A DNA stretch of 64,000 nt from Lewinellaceae bacterium (GTDB lineage: Bacteria > Bacteroidota > Bacteroidia > Chitinophagales > Saprospiraceae), in the NCBI GenBank assembly GCA_016716135.1, contig JADJWX010000012.1:124001-188000 (forward strand). Direction: 5' to 3'. The notes beneath the pieces are model-generated. The model saw nothing but the letters and a program-made list of their open reading frames with translations. It did not search any database and was not told the DNA's origin. Both the position numbers and the translations under genes were made by a program. The stretch's first letter is position 1, and every line of letters starts with the position of its first letter. Below, one piece after another: positions 20,001 through 27,809 of this stretch.

Positions 20001-20897
20001 TTTGAGATCAGTGAAGAGCCACTCCCCGATGTGCCGGGAGCCAATGGCGAACCGTTGAAACGCAAGCAGGGCTTTATTTATCCGCGGGGAACGATCCTGC
20101 GCTCGCGACTTGGCGCCGACGATCCCGAACCCCTGCTTGCCTTGCCCGGATACGAGCAGGATGGGGAGCCGGAATGGGACAATGCTTCCGTCAAAAAAAC
20201 CTTTACCTTCCTGGAAGACCCCCTGGACCAGACGGTCTTTGGCGACTCGCTCATCCCCGACCGGAAGTTTACGATTGAAAACCTGGACGTGATCGAGCAC
20301 CAGAACGCCTGGGCGTCTGTTTGGCTGAGCCGAAATAAAATCCTCCTGGCCGGGCACGAAACCAATCCGAAATTTATTTTCCAAACGCCCGCCGTGCGTT
20401 TCACCAACCTGGTAAGCCCCTTCATCACCAACGACGAGCCCTGGGACCTGGCCACCCTGCATTCGCCGGGCGATCAGGCGGAGGACAAACCCCTGCTCGA
20501 ACACATGCAGCGCCTGTTGGAATTGGTTGCGCCAGATATTACGGGCCTCGACGTCAATTACGAGGTACGGCTCAGTTGCCGCTATGCTTTCGCCCTGGTC
20601 ATGGGTACGGGCCTCAATGTGGACCTGAAGTCGACCCTGCCCCTCCTCATGGGCCTGCGGCTCAAACCCAAGGCAACGCTGGCCTCGGGCGAAAAACTCC
20701 TGGCTGCCTACCCGAAGATGCTGGCCGACGAGATCGACTTATGGCTCCGCCTGAACGAACCCTCCCCGCAAAACGCTTCGCTACTGTTCAGCGTCGATCT
20801 GTTTTCAAAAGTTGATCCTGAAAGCCTGACCAGCCTGCCGATGCTGCGCATCAAGCAGATTGAGTTAAACCTGAAAAATATTTTGGCAAAAAACTAA
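14037..20897 (+). CDS. 2286-aa protein with seven helical repeats (operon gene 4)
   Basis: The largest protein of the operon, without signal peptide or lipobox. Residues 1-1310 mix helical and beta segments and contain WxxD-rich and Pro-rich stretches (PVECWWQDIYGNKL). Residues 1311-1826 (nt 17967-19514) are seven consecutive repeats of about 70-76 aa. Each begins with a [YR]xI-like turn and a Leu-rich helix. The core is F...LxxLExxLxxxLG, then xxYxxFxxxLxxYxxPF, most often ending in PFY. The last copy loses the PFY end. After the repeats comes a beta-rich C-terminal third with SPFITNDEPWDLATLHSPGDQ. I do not recognise the repeat. It could be a helical-repeat scaffold or a spacer. It sits 7 bp after gene 3 and 4 bp before gene 5. 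Confidence 0.75.
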   Translation: MISFDFNKTISGLPDSGKKNLDIYFQPALTWAPESVALTAEQLKALKPEELDALKSKRVKGVAMLFLENKENSDKIAEQDFQEMVKILVRWVWAASGKSEEDAPTTAYLTELFEAFAVQLLRYSELHTFLGNNFNFRIQEYSGGAGGGTELEATVFPMFPHLHLTVGTTDQGSFSPETKILDAGKIGLLKDFSQQYKSRFDPEAQNTDTIEAAYLPEFIFTGYFRMLIRSGLQELINAAPKATLQDMLQAVSKAQYQNIAGMASTFLLNGFRIPAGIFDTDQGLYEATGQQFGFADARVVDTLFKTETGPDGKKVTIQVPDTYYRIELRNPAKIPYLKTQSGGAFTAITYRIDTEAKNSRTYPLFDLAQKLKTVEATDFPASLPEQIAFYIPQNMNFALRQVIEWKKSKSDTDQLLPLSSSLRTHVRAAATTPKIDLFNWPGSDHKQEKAVANAGFSWVSMIKFNVQRIPSAQNEGFLAHTYEITEASDDDLNILEEIFNFLSKNAESNPVDLYLAYIPGSETGGGGLVSLEPASGAPPIRIFRSNLSSNTATPVDSDFAATLSRGTDNKTPDTQFLQLIWEGCTVANGGYFLYIQHKDPAVDEKWFKQATSASVHLIIEFTNTADPIHKFNNAVLLANPVDAEKDLVLARSSATVPVLVIPPGHIGFRLSREIPATPAKDAKAEAAGLYHMLGFGLVHDSGFVPTQSGIPIGPTLWNDPHQKWLYERLIPAYSLRKNPPATTLPQLLPGKDNPYLGIPEQASLPVECWWQDIYGNKLRTTTPKPGGFPLRYTDPIIGLNQWPSVSEHFRFVKKDASAIALELVFFFDTNPYKESGETPEAKDAAAKRAEQRRKADLLTFQKIYYQLLQADITLSAVTTVDTGWTIGAADGLDRASLLHFVGEIYTYLSDLKKAPKPYEKSFSRKNSSVKPPDQFIFEIGVSFTISRQATFVHEDLRVRDANKKATLNVLEAHRDVLSNTAFLTPKIIPGTTSVRDFASDFEQAFPDLRLAVGEDRLKKKQATDIGRPYYAVQLGTARGISYDISEENPAYFAIPPLANTLHAGNVPLDNYAAWKTNAGDTFNPAIEEKQFDAIDLNVLAREFLVAVEDFLEPECLVQAMQLDQAKTEAILTAKSSLAQSISNSLDVILLEDRHTGNLQEAKNALKRELLVHLVKGYDIETAVQFEVAIKVGNTALTKDWAAPKALPRIRGAAVVKNVWLGEDPQNLTLANQENLDFNLSAGRIDLQKSTGTSTFTYLFDTKTPEKFASIHLELEFRVTEIEHTIESVPGIPEFQASNWLSLVLPENLNTYKITDALLTDADKRVDAESKTLAGFRNALDKLNASDRKNSQYAQQADFEASLKTILGATEYAKFKDTLRAFSKPVFAVTPAGVNQLTPELNTAIRNHTNFKTTLKSVRKSTLPGTEFLSLPELETALKTATGASGFDRFKDRLLKYMNPFYRIEGAMLQNLNALIDAGNTELGPVRDILISSKIKDFEFLSLSGLETGLRKELPTADYDAFKTQLLELARPVYKVEATALDRLELEAEVALTSLRLLQKALNEIQSGGPLFNKDFFARQELETALKKELGRLSYEKFKVLILKYAQPFFQITDARLDALDAHFRGKTDAAEFRAVGHALRAGALKGAKFFKPAEFETAVVDVIGQQHYDLFGETLRAFFNPFRITDGLLAGLHQETNVPDRDQFDIVLQEFDAGKLKNIDFVGLSDFEYALIDNLGTKFYGLFSDQLARFSAAFYRIAGTMLQGLEQKYANEKTDNSRLQAVLKKIRASALKDRLYVGLEDLERELENLLGAEDFLLFHNRAPLFTNSNYMGKSPVPIPLRDYPSPPSLIYQGAEVDESSRTDLEDIRQWEYTIIYEHEDIAQDSIDCIIQLNTLPALMEGSLARSAKAPARDLFQALVNFNELYPDLAKDLALLRKETLLDAGNEADQKPAKQAMLAFQTLVGEIAEAWKTWKPVVSVYKPETGDMHFEISEEPLPDVPGANGEPLKRKQGFIYPRGTILRSRLGADDPEPLLALPGYEQDGEPEWDNASVKKTFTFLEDPLDQTVFGDSLIPDRKFTIENLDVIEHQNAWASVWLSRNKILLAGHETNPKFIFQTPAVRFTNLVSPFITNDEPWDLATLHSPGDQAEDKPLLEHMQRLLELVAPDITGLDVNYEVRLSCRYAFALVMGTGLNVDLKSTLPLLMGLRLKPKATLASGEKLLAAYPKMLADEIDLWLRLNEPSPQNASLLFSVDLFSKVDPESLTSLPMLRIKQIELNLKNILAKN

Positions 20898-20901
20898 GGC
20901 T

Positions 20902-23900
20902 ATGAGCGCAAACGGTAAAACTGCCAGTTTTGAAATGGGTGGAATCCTTGATTCTCTAAAAGGGGTGCAAGGACAGGGTAAGGATATTCTGCAAACTGCT
21001 GCCGAAATTGAAAAACTGCTCAATGACGGGCTCAATTGGATGTTTAAAGACGACCGGCTTTCGGGCATCAAAGACTCCGTCATCGATCTGCTGGAAACAT
21101 TGCGCGCACAACCGGAATTCATTGACCTGGATTTTTTGAAAAATATCCTCGGAACATTGAAGGAAACCATCGAGGGAGCGCTCGGAGGCATTTCCATACC
21201 CTCCTTCGACGCGGATTTAAGCACGGTGCTCCGGGAAATGAAAAAAGTCTTGCCGGAGGATATACCGGGCGTCGACCTGTCCGATCTGAAGGCCAACCTG
21301 GAATCGATCATCGACAAACTCACCGATTCCGGCATCAGCCACCGGGTACTGAAAGACAACCCGGCGCTTACTGCAGTACGTGACAGCCCGGCTGCTACCC
21401 AAACCGGCAAACCGCCGCTCGCGGAACGCGGCAAAAGCCAGGCACAACCGGCTGCGCAGGAAAGTCAATTCGACAAGGCCCTGGGAGATCTGCTCACGAA
21501 ATCGGAGCTTTCCACCTTGATGGATCCCGTGCCCGGCAAGATCGATCAGGCGATGGCCGACTCGGGTATCATGTTGGAACTGGAAGAACAACTGACCGCG
21601 CTCCGGAACGCGCTGACCAACACCAAGCCCCTGAACATGGATGTTGTCGTTACGGAATTGGCAAAGGTGGCGAAAGCGCTTGGCGCTATGGTCATAGACT
21701 TGATTAAAAGCATCATTGAAATTATCGTAGAAGTGATTAAAAAAATCTACGATCAGATTCAATCGCTCGGGGAAGAACTCTCCACACAAATTAAGAATAC
21801 CCTGACCCAACTCAACCTTGGGGAAATCAAAAATGTCGGCCCTTTCACCCTTCCGGCCATCCTGTTGGCCATTCCCATCACCCTGGTTGCTAAAATTACC
21901 AACTCGGATCCGCCGGATTTTTCCGGTATCCTTCAAGATGCCTATGATGTCCGGCAACACCCGAAGTTTTACGGGACGACACAATGGATTGATGGAGGCA
22001 GGGCCGTTGTTTTTGGCAGTATTCAGGCTTTCGGGCTTAAAGATGACAGCAAGTATTCGTTTGGGGTTGAGTTAGCCAGCCGAATCGGCGGATTAGGCGC
22101 CGGCGTTGCGGCGCAAGTCTTCAGCACGCCGGAATATTTTCACTCCGAAAAGAAGGTGGAAAGCAAGGATTTTCCCACTCAAATCTGGGAGTATCAACTT
22201 TTCCTGCTGGCTTGGGGCCTTTTTGGCATTGTCATGTACAGCATTAATGAAAAAGTGGTTCCAAAAGAAAAACGGAAGATTTGGAGCATTACGGAAGCCG
22301 TATTCAGTATTGCCTTCGAAATTGCGCATTTGGGGCTGTTCATCGAACAGTTCAGAAGAGAGGAAGTGGAAGACGAGCGGGTATCCAGTACAGACCGGCG
22401 CCTTGGTGTGGCTTCGATCATCGACCCGCTACCTGGAATTATAAGTGCTGTTTTTTCCCTTATTGCAATGGGCACAGCGTCGGCACGGGAACCTAAATTT
22501 CATATTGATGCTGTTCGTTCTGCCGCCGGCGCCATTCAAAAAGCGGCCGCTGTTTCAGGTAAAAAATCGCTTGGAGAAAAATTAAATCTTCAAAGCCAAA
22601 AGTTTCAGGCCAATGGGGCTATCCATAATGCTTTCACAGCCGCAACAACCTTACTTGCTCCAAACGGCGCCATTGAAACTGCATTCAATCGCGCCGGCCA
22701 TTTACTGACCACTCAAGGCGTGGGCACACTGCGCAATGCGCTAAACAATGTCAAAACCGGCCTTAACGATCCAACATTCCAAAACAATTTCAATGCGGTA
22801 GCCAATCGAATGGATGCAATAGGCCAGTTGATTGTCCCCACCAGGAATGCTTTTGATGCAATGGCTTTGGATATCGAAACCTTGAATAATTCCATTCAAA
22901 AACTACCGGAAAATGTTTTACTGATAATAGTTGAACAGTGGAAGGTTGAGGACGAATTTGACGCTGCAGACAAAAGCCTTGCAACGGCACTTGGTTATTT
23001 GGATGACCCGAAGCCCTTTTTACAGGCCAGGCGGGTATTGGCGCCGGCGCAGCCGGGCCAGGGAGCTCCCGGAGCAGGGTTTCGGGCCATAGACCCGTTT
23101 TACAATGAACTCAATCGAGCCTTTACTTCGTTCAGGCAACCATTTAATCAAAAATTGCAAGGCGCAGTACAGGCAGCCCAGCAAAGCGCAGGCTTGATCG
23201 GCAACCTGGCGCAGGCGTTAAACCCGCTAAACAAACCGGTCGGATCAATTGGAGAAAATCTGGACGCGATCCATACCAGTTCAATTTCCTTTGACAACGG
23301 TTTCAATGTCTTGCTGAATGACAAAGGTCCCAACGCGATTATCAGAAATATACAAAACCTCAGAGCCCTACGGGATCGATTCAAGGCCGAGCTGGGTAAA
23401 ACAGCGCCGCGTATTGAACTTTTAATCACCGGCAACAATTCCGACCTGAAGCAATTGGAAAACCGCGCCGATATCATGGCGGGTACCTTGTACAAAAACG
23501 GACTTAACCAGCTCGCCGGTTACGCAAACCTGCTCAAATTAGTGAACCCCGGCCAGTCCGGGCCCTACCCCGGAGGAGTGAAGAATATTCGGGAAATCCG
23601 GGAGGAAATTGCCGATGCCAGGCAACAATTCACGACGTTTACTGCCGATCTTGAAGCAAAGGTTTTGCAACAAATGCAGGCGGTAGACGAAAAGTTAGGG
23701 TCAACTCAAACGGCCTGTGCTAACTTTTTGACTTTTTTAAATTCAAATGATGTTGTCCCGAATGCTGCACAAAAGAATACCCTGGTTCAATTAGTTCAGG
23801 CATTGACCACGCGCATCCAGACAGCTAAAGCCAATCTAAATTTAGCAGGAATACAACAAAACAAACAGCAGGCCGACAACGCTATCGCCCAAATTGAGGC

Positions 23901-24876
23901 TGCACTGAACTGGCCTGCATTTGTGCTGGCGGAGGCCGAACTATCCGAAAACCAGGCAGTCGAAAACATTCTGAACGAGGCCGCCGGCATTTTAGCGTTT
24001 GACCAGGCCGGAGATCGGACCACCCTGGATCAACCCCTCGAACTTGTACGAAAAGCGAAACAGGATTTAGAAGAAATTAAAAGCGACAACACGTTAAATA
24101 CGGGCGCGCTGCCCAAAAATAAACTGAAATCAAAAGTTGCGGCAATTGACAAAGGCCTGCAAAATCTGGAGAAAACAGGCAGCACAAAACAGGCTGTACG
24201 ACGTGGTTCAACCTATGCAATTAACGCAATTCCCCTGGTGCTCAACCTGTTATTAAAAGCCGCCTACGGAGGCCTGAACTGGTGGAAGGCCAATTATCCG
24301 CCGCCCGAGGTCGAATTACTTGAGCTAATGCCCGGTCCTTCCCCCAAACTGATCGCAAAACTGGTGCAATCCAAGGACGGGACTACAGCGATGATGGAAG
24401 TAACGGGTATCGCCTGGCACAAAAAAGACGGGGATGGGAATTGGCTGGCACTTCAAAACGACAGCGCAGATAAAAAAGAAATCACGCTTAGCTGGGACGA
24501 TCTGACGCACCGCATCCGGGTAAAATTGTACTATGCGCATGGGTATACCACTTTTGAATACCGCCCCATAGCGCTCCATTCCGACACGATCGAGGAAAAG
24601 GTGAATACCAGCTCGGCCGTCTCAACCGGTATCATCCATGTTGCCTACCAGGAAGGCACGATTTACAAGGCGGCCAATCTTGAATTATTGGGCACAGACA
24701 AAGACTTTTTTCAAATAGTCGATGTCGCCGACAAGCCCGAACTTCAACTTAAAGCCGGCGTCGCCATTGATTTTGAAAAAAAGGATTCCTACCAAATCGC
24801 CATTAAGGCTACCGACCCGAATAAACCCGACTATAGCTTCACAGAGGAATTCACCATCAAGATTCTCCAGGCTTGA
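20902..24876 (+). CDS. Helical protein with membrane segments and cadherin-like tail (operon gene 5)
   Basis: 1324 aa. The N-terminal 300 residues are amphipathic helices rich in Leu, Ile and Lys. Hydrophobic segments that could span a membrane lie near residues 312-333 (FTLPAILLAIPITLVAKIT), 434-449, 462-484 and 505-527, with another near 1106-1128. The region between 530 and 1100 is long and helical with coiled-coil character. The last 80 residues resemble a bacterial cadherin-type domain (LELLGTDKDFFQIVD ... LKAGVAIDFEKKDSYQIAIKATD). There is no N-terminal signal peptide, so insertion would have to be internal or assisted. It is the only member of the set with plausible membrane segments. 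Its TGA overlaps the TTG start of the protease gene. Confidence 0.7.
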   Translation: MSANGKTASFEMGGILDSLKGVQGQGKDILQTAAEIEKLLNDGLNWMFKDDRLSGIKDSVIDLLETLRAQPEFIDLDFLKNILGTLKETIEGALGGISIPSFDADLSTVLREMKKVLPEDIPGVDLSDLKANLESIIDKLTDSGISHRVLKDNPALTAVRDSPAATQTGKPPLAERGKSQAQPAAQESQFDKALGDLLTKSELSTLMDPVPGKIDQAMADSGIMLELEEQLTALRNALTNTKPLNMDVVVTELAKVAKALGAMVIDLIKSIIEIIVEVIKKIYDQIQSLGEELSTQIKNTLTQLNLGEIKNVGPFTLPAILLAIPITLVAKITNSDPPDFSGILQDAYDVRQHPKFYGTTQWIDGGRAVVFGSIQAFGLKDDSKYSFGVELASRIGGLGAGVAAQVFSTPEYFHSEKKVESKDFPTQIWEYQLFLLAWGLFGIVMYSINEKVVPKEKRKIWSITEAVFSIAFEIAHLGLFIEQFRREEVEDERVSSTDRRLGVASIIDPLPGIISAVFSLIAMGTASAREPKFHIDAVRSAAGAIQKAAAVSGKKSLGEKLNLQSQKFQANGAIHNAFTAATTLLAPNGAIETAFNRAGHLLTTQGVGTLRNALNNVKTGLNDPTFQNNFNAVANRMDAIGQLIVPTRNAFDAMALDIETLNNSIQKLPENVLLIIVEQWKVEDEFDAADKSLATALGYLDDPKPFLQARRVLAPAQPGQGAPGAGFRAIDPFYNELNRAFTSFRQPFNQKLQGAVQAAQQSAGLIGNLAQALNPLNKPVGSIGENLDAIHTSSISFDNGFNVLLNDKGPNAIIRNIQNLRALRDRFKAELGKTAPRIELLITGNNSDLKQLENRADIMAGTLYKNGLNQLAGYANLLKLVNPGQSGPYPGGVKNIREIREEIADARQQFTTFTADLEAKVLQQMQAVDEKLGSTQTACANFLTFLNSNDVVPNAAQKNTLVQLVQALTTRIQTAKANLNLAGIQQNKQQADNAIAQIEAALNWPAFVLAEAELSENQAVENILNEAAGILAFDQAGDRTTLDQPLELVRKAKQDLEEIKSDNTLNTGALPKNKLKSKVAAIDKGLQNLEKTGSTKQAVRRGSTYAINAIPLVLNLLLKAAYGGLNWWKANYPPPEVELLELMPGPSPKLIAKLVQSKDGTTAMMEVTGIAWHKKDGDGNWLALQNDSADKKEITLSWDDLTHRIRVKLYYAHGYTTFEYRPIALHSDTIEEKVNTSSAVSTGIIHVAYQEGTIYKAANLELLGTDKDFFQIVDVADKPELQLKAGVAIDFEKKDSYQIAIKATDPNKPDYSFTEEFTIKILQA

Positions 24877-26021
24877 AAAAAACCGTCCTCGTCGGTCACC
24901 TCGACACCGGCGTCAGCGCCGCGCACCCGGCGCTGCAGGGCAAAATAGCCCACCAGACCATCATCGACGAAAACGGCATGCCCCTGCCCGAGGGCGCCGA
25001 CACCTTTTTTGCCTCCCACGGCACCCATACCGCCGGCATCATTTGCGGCGACCCCGCGCAGGGCGTTCAGGGTGTGGCGCCGGATGCGCGACTTTGCGTT
25101 GTTGCTGTGTCGACCAGCGGCAAAAATTTGCTCAAACTGCTGGCCGGCATGGACGCCCTGCTCAACTTCGATATCCGCATAGCCTGCATGGCGATCGGTG
25201 TCCGCAAGCAAACGCCGGTATTCGCCCCCTTCCTGGATGCTTTTCTGAAAAAAGGCGTGCTCCCCATCCTGCCGATCGGCAACGGCGGTGCGGGCAGGGG
25301 CTATTCGCCTGCTTGTTACCCCGGCGTGTTATCGGTCGGAGCTGTGGACGAACACAGCATGGTGGCCAAGTTTTCCGGCAGTTGTGGCGCAGGCACTTCC
25401 CGCAAACCCGAGCTCCTGGCCCCCGGGGTCAACATGCTTTCGGCACTGCCCAACGGCAAAACCAGTCACAAAAGCGGCACTTCCATGGCTTGTGCTTATG
25501 TAGCCGGTGTGGCCGCGCGGCTCCTGCAAGTCCGGCCGGATGCCGGCGTCGCCGAAATAAAGCATGCCCTCTTCGTTTCTGCCCAAGCCCTTCCTCCGGC
25601 CCGGCAGCACCGCTGCCGCTACGGCATCGTCAATCCGGAGGCTGCCTTGGAGGCAATCCAACAGCCGTCCGGCGCTGTGTCTCTGGAGGAAGAGGCCGAA
25701 TCGGTTCCCGAATTCCTGCAAACCCGGTATATCGACAAACGCTTTTTGGAAAACTACCGGCGCGCCGGTGAATCGCAACTGCTGGAAGCGATTTTGCTGC
25801 CGCAAAAAAGTAAGCGCAATAGTGCGGAAATACCTGCATCAAACCGCCGCCTGGTCGATCAGGTTGAGCAAAAAAGCGGGCAAAAAGCAGCGTACACCCG
25901 CTATTTCCAGCATGCCGATGCGGTGCATGTACAGGCGGACCGGAAATTTTTTGCAACGCTTTTGGAGCACCCCGGCCTGTTTGCCTGCAGCGCGGCAGAC
26001 CAGAGTATTTTTGACGATTAG
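24873..26021 (+). CDS. Subtilisin-like serine protease without signal peptide (operon gene 6)
   Basis: 382 aa starting at TTG 24873, which overlaps the previous stop by four bases (TTGA) and implies translational coupling. The S8 catalytic triad is intact: Asp11 in HLDTG, His49 in SHGTHTAG and Ser204 in SGTSMA, with the oxyanion Asn137 in PIGNGG. The protein starts directly at the catalytic core, with no signal peptide and no N-terminal propeptide. Residues about 250-382 form an extra C-terminal domain. Its end (AAYTRYFQHADAVHVQADRK, then FFATLLEHPGLFACSAAD) resembles an I9 propeptide/inhibitor, normally found at the N-terminus. It probably acts in the cytosol or is exported with the complex. 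Its position suggests that it processes one of the five giants. Confidence 0.85.
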   Translation: MKKTVLVGHLDTGVSAAHPALQGKIAHQTIIDENGMPLPEGADTFFASHGTHTAGIICGDPAQGVQGVAPDARLCVVAVSTSGKNLLKLLAGMDALLNFDIRIACMAIGVRKQTPVFAPFLDAFLKKGVLPILPIGNGGAGRGYSPACYPGVLSVGAVDEHSMVAKFSGSCGAGTSRKPELLAPGVNMLSALPNGKTSHKSGTSMACAYVAGVAARLLQVRPDAGVAEIKHALFVSAQALPPARQHRCRYGIVNPEAALEAIQQPSGAVSLEEEAESVPEFLQTRYIDKRFLENYRRAGESQLLEAILLPQKSKRNSAEIPASNRRLVDQVEQKSGQKAAYTRYFQHADAVHVQADRKFFATLLEHPGLFACSAADQSIFDD

Positions 26022-26031
26022 TCCCGCCGCT

Positions 26032-26744
26032 TTACTCCGGCGCTTCCCGCCAAACCAACACCACGCAGCGGTACAACTTCCGGATTTCCTCCAGTTCGCT
26101 TTGCTGTTCAATATCCTCTTCAATATTGCCGGAAACGGCTTCGCCAAACACCCGGAGCAGCATGCGATCGGGCTCGATGCCTCGGTCGATCATATAGTTG
26201 CGGGCTACGCGGGCGCGGGCGGTGGCCAGTTCGAGGTTGGCCTTGCCGCTGCCTACGGCGTCGGTGTAGCCCAGGATGCGCAGATCGGATTTGGGTGCGC
26301 CGTTCAATTTTTTGAGCATGTAGTCCAAATCGGTTTTTCCGACTCCGGGAGGGTCGATTGGCCCAGGGTGAAGTAAATAAACCGGATGCTGTCGTTTTCG
26401 GTGATCGGGATAGGTCCGCCTTTGAAGTAGTTGCAGAAACTGAGGTCGGTGAGTAAACGCTGGGCTTCCAGGTCAATAACGGAAGCATAGGTGAAGCCCT
26501 TGGCGACGAGTTGCTGCTGTACTTTTTCGGCATCGATGTAGGTGGGGTAGGAGCCGAAAATATACCGGTACATGCCGGTTTCATCCACGCTGGCGATCAC
26601 GCCGTTGACTCCCCTGTCGGCGAAATAGGAGGACGGCACCGAATCGGTAAACGCAGCAACCTGGACTCGGAAATTTTGGGTCAAACCGATACTTACCGCA
26701 CCGCACCAGACAGCGCAAATCAGAGGGACGATCGTTCGAAACAT
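26032..26744 (-). pseudogene. SPOR/OmpA-like protein interrupted by one frameshift
   Basis: Two overlapping frames on the minus strand encode one protein. The first, 26744 down to about 26335, has a signal peptide (MFRTIVPLICAVWCG) and a SPOR-like region (RVQVAAFTDSVPSSYFAD). The second, to 26032, has an OmpA-C-type peptidoglycan-binding domain (LRILGYTDAVGSGKANLELA, ARVARNYMIDRGI). The break lies in a run of five A on the coding strand (plus-strand T run 26334-26338). One more A would restore ESEKTDLDYMLKKL. It is therefore a genuine indel mutation or a sequencing error. If intact, it would be a periplasmic cell-envelope protein. It converges on the protease gene with 10 bp between stops. 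Confidence 0.75.
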
Positions 26745-26778
26745 AGAGGGATGTCGTTAATATTGAACAAATGCAGGG

Positions 26779-26806
26779 CGAAAGTAGGGATTTTTGCCTG
26801 CTCAAA
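26779..26806 (-). promoter_or_regulatory. Promoter of the SPOR/OmpA-like gene
   Basis: On the minus strand TTTG (26803-26806) is followed after 16 bases by TACTTTCG (26779-26786), close to the TTTG...TAnnTTTG promoter of Bacteroidota. It lies about 35 bp upstream of the start at 26744. Confidence 0.5.
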
Positions 26807-26882
26807 CTTTTCATTTACCCGCCGGTAAGGCAAATTCAAAACCGGCATTATATTCGCGTTGAAGAGTCTAATCGGAAGTAAT

Positions 26883-27809
26883 ATGCGTTTGTTAATCGGC
26901 ATAGGCGCCGGGCTGCTCGCGCTCGGCACAGTGGTTTCCCTGCATGGCCCTGCGGCCCTGACAGCCCCCAACCGGTTGGCCGCCCTCTCCGCTGCCGCCG
27001 CTATTTTTCCCGACCCTGACCCGCAGGACTATTCCATATTTCAAGAAAAAATTCCACTCGCACAGGCCGAATCAACGCTGCCGGCACAAACCATGGCGGT
27101 GGCAAAATCTTTCCTCGGCACACCCTACGTAAGCGGAACGTTGGAAAACGACGGTCCCGAAACGCTCACCATCAACCTTCAACAACTCGACTGCTGGACG
27201 TTCATGGAAAACAGTCTGGCACTCGCCCTCACGGCACGCACCACCGCGCCCAGCCTCGACTCCATGCAGTATTTCGTCCAACAACTGCGCTACTGGGGCG
27301 GGACCATCGACGGCTACGCCTCACGGATGCACTACTTCTCCGGCTGGCTCCTGCAAGCGGAAAAATCCGGCTACCTGAAAAACATTACCCGGGAATTGGG
27401 CGGCATTCCGTACCAGACAAAAATCGGGTACATGAGCGCCCGGCCCCACAAATACCCCGAACTGAAAAATCCGGAGCAGCTGCAACAAATCCGTCAGGTG
27501 GAAAAGCGGCTGAACGCCCACGACTGGTTTTTTATCCCCCAGGAAAAAATTGCCGGTATGGAGCACCTCCTTGAAGACGGCGACCTCATCGCCCTCACAT
27601 CCTGGAAAAAGGACCTGGACATTTCCCACCAGGGTTTTGCAATCCGCAAAAATGGCCGCGTGCACTTGCTGCACGCCTCTTCGCTGGGTAAACGCGTGCT
27701 GATCTCCGGGCAGCCGCTGGCGCAGTATGTCCGCTCGCAAAAGGGGCAGACGGGGATTGTGGTGGCGAGACTTTCGAGTGCGGAGTTTCGAGTGCGGAGT
27801 GCGGAGTGA
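26883..27809 (+). CDS. DUF1460 family, amidase-like exported protein
   Basis: 308 aa from the ATG at 26883; an in-frame start at 26859 adds eight residues ahead of the hydrophobic signal and is less likely. The signal segment is MRLLIGIGAGLLALGTVVSL. The body matches DUF1460, an NlpC/P60-related family of N-acetylmuramoyl-L-alanine amidase-like enzymes: MAVAKSFLGTPYVSGTLE, then INLQQLDCWTFMENSLALAL with the likely catalytic Cys, and later GDLIALTSWKKDLDISHQGF with a conserved His. The role would be peptidoglycan-fragment hydrolysis in the periplasm. The last dozen residues (SSAEFRVRSAE) are encoded by the left inverted repeat of the adjacent four-helix-bundle cassette, so the native C-terminus was probably replaced. 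Confidence 0.85.
   Translation: MRLLIGIGAGLLALGTVVSLHGPAALTAPNRLAALSAAAAIFPDPDPQDYSIFQEKIPLAQAESTLPAQTMAVAKSFLGTPYVSGTLENDGPETLTINLQQLDCWTFMENSLALALTARTTAPSLDSMQYFVQQLRYWGGTIDGYASRMHYFSGWLLQAEKSGYLKNITRELGGIPYQTKIGYMSARPHKYPELKNPEQLQQIRQVEKRLNAHDWFFIPQEKIAGMEHLLEDGDLIALTSWKKDLDISHQGFAIRKNGRVHLLHASSLGKRVLISGQPLAQYVRSQKGQTGIVVARLSSAEFRVRSAE

Noticed and set aside
18840..20504. 554-codon open frame on the minus strand
   Set aside because: It lies wholly opposite the 2286-aa gene, has no family features, and is explained by the codon bias of the plus-strand gene.
4754..26021. Contractile injection system or Tc-toxin locus
   Set aside because: Large proteins and a LamG module invited this idea, but no sheath, tube, baseplate, LysM spike, AAA ATPase or Rhs/Tc-type sequence is visible.
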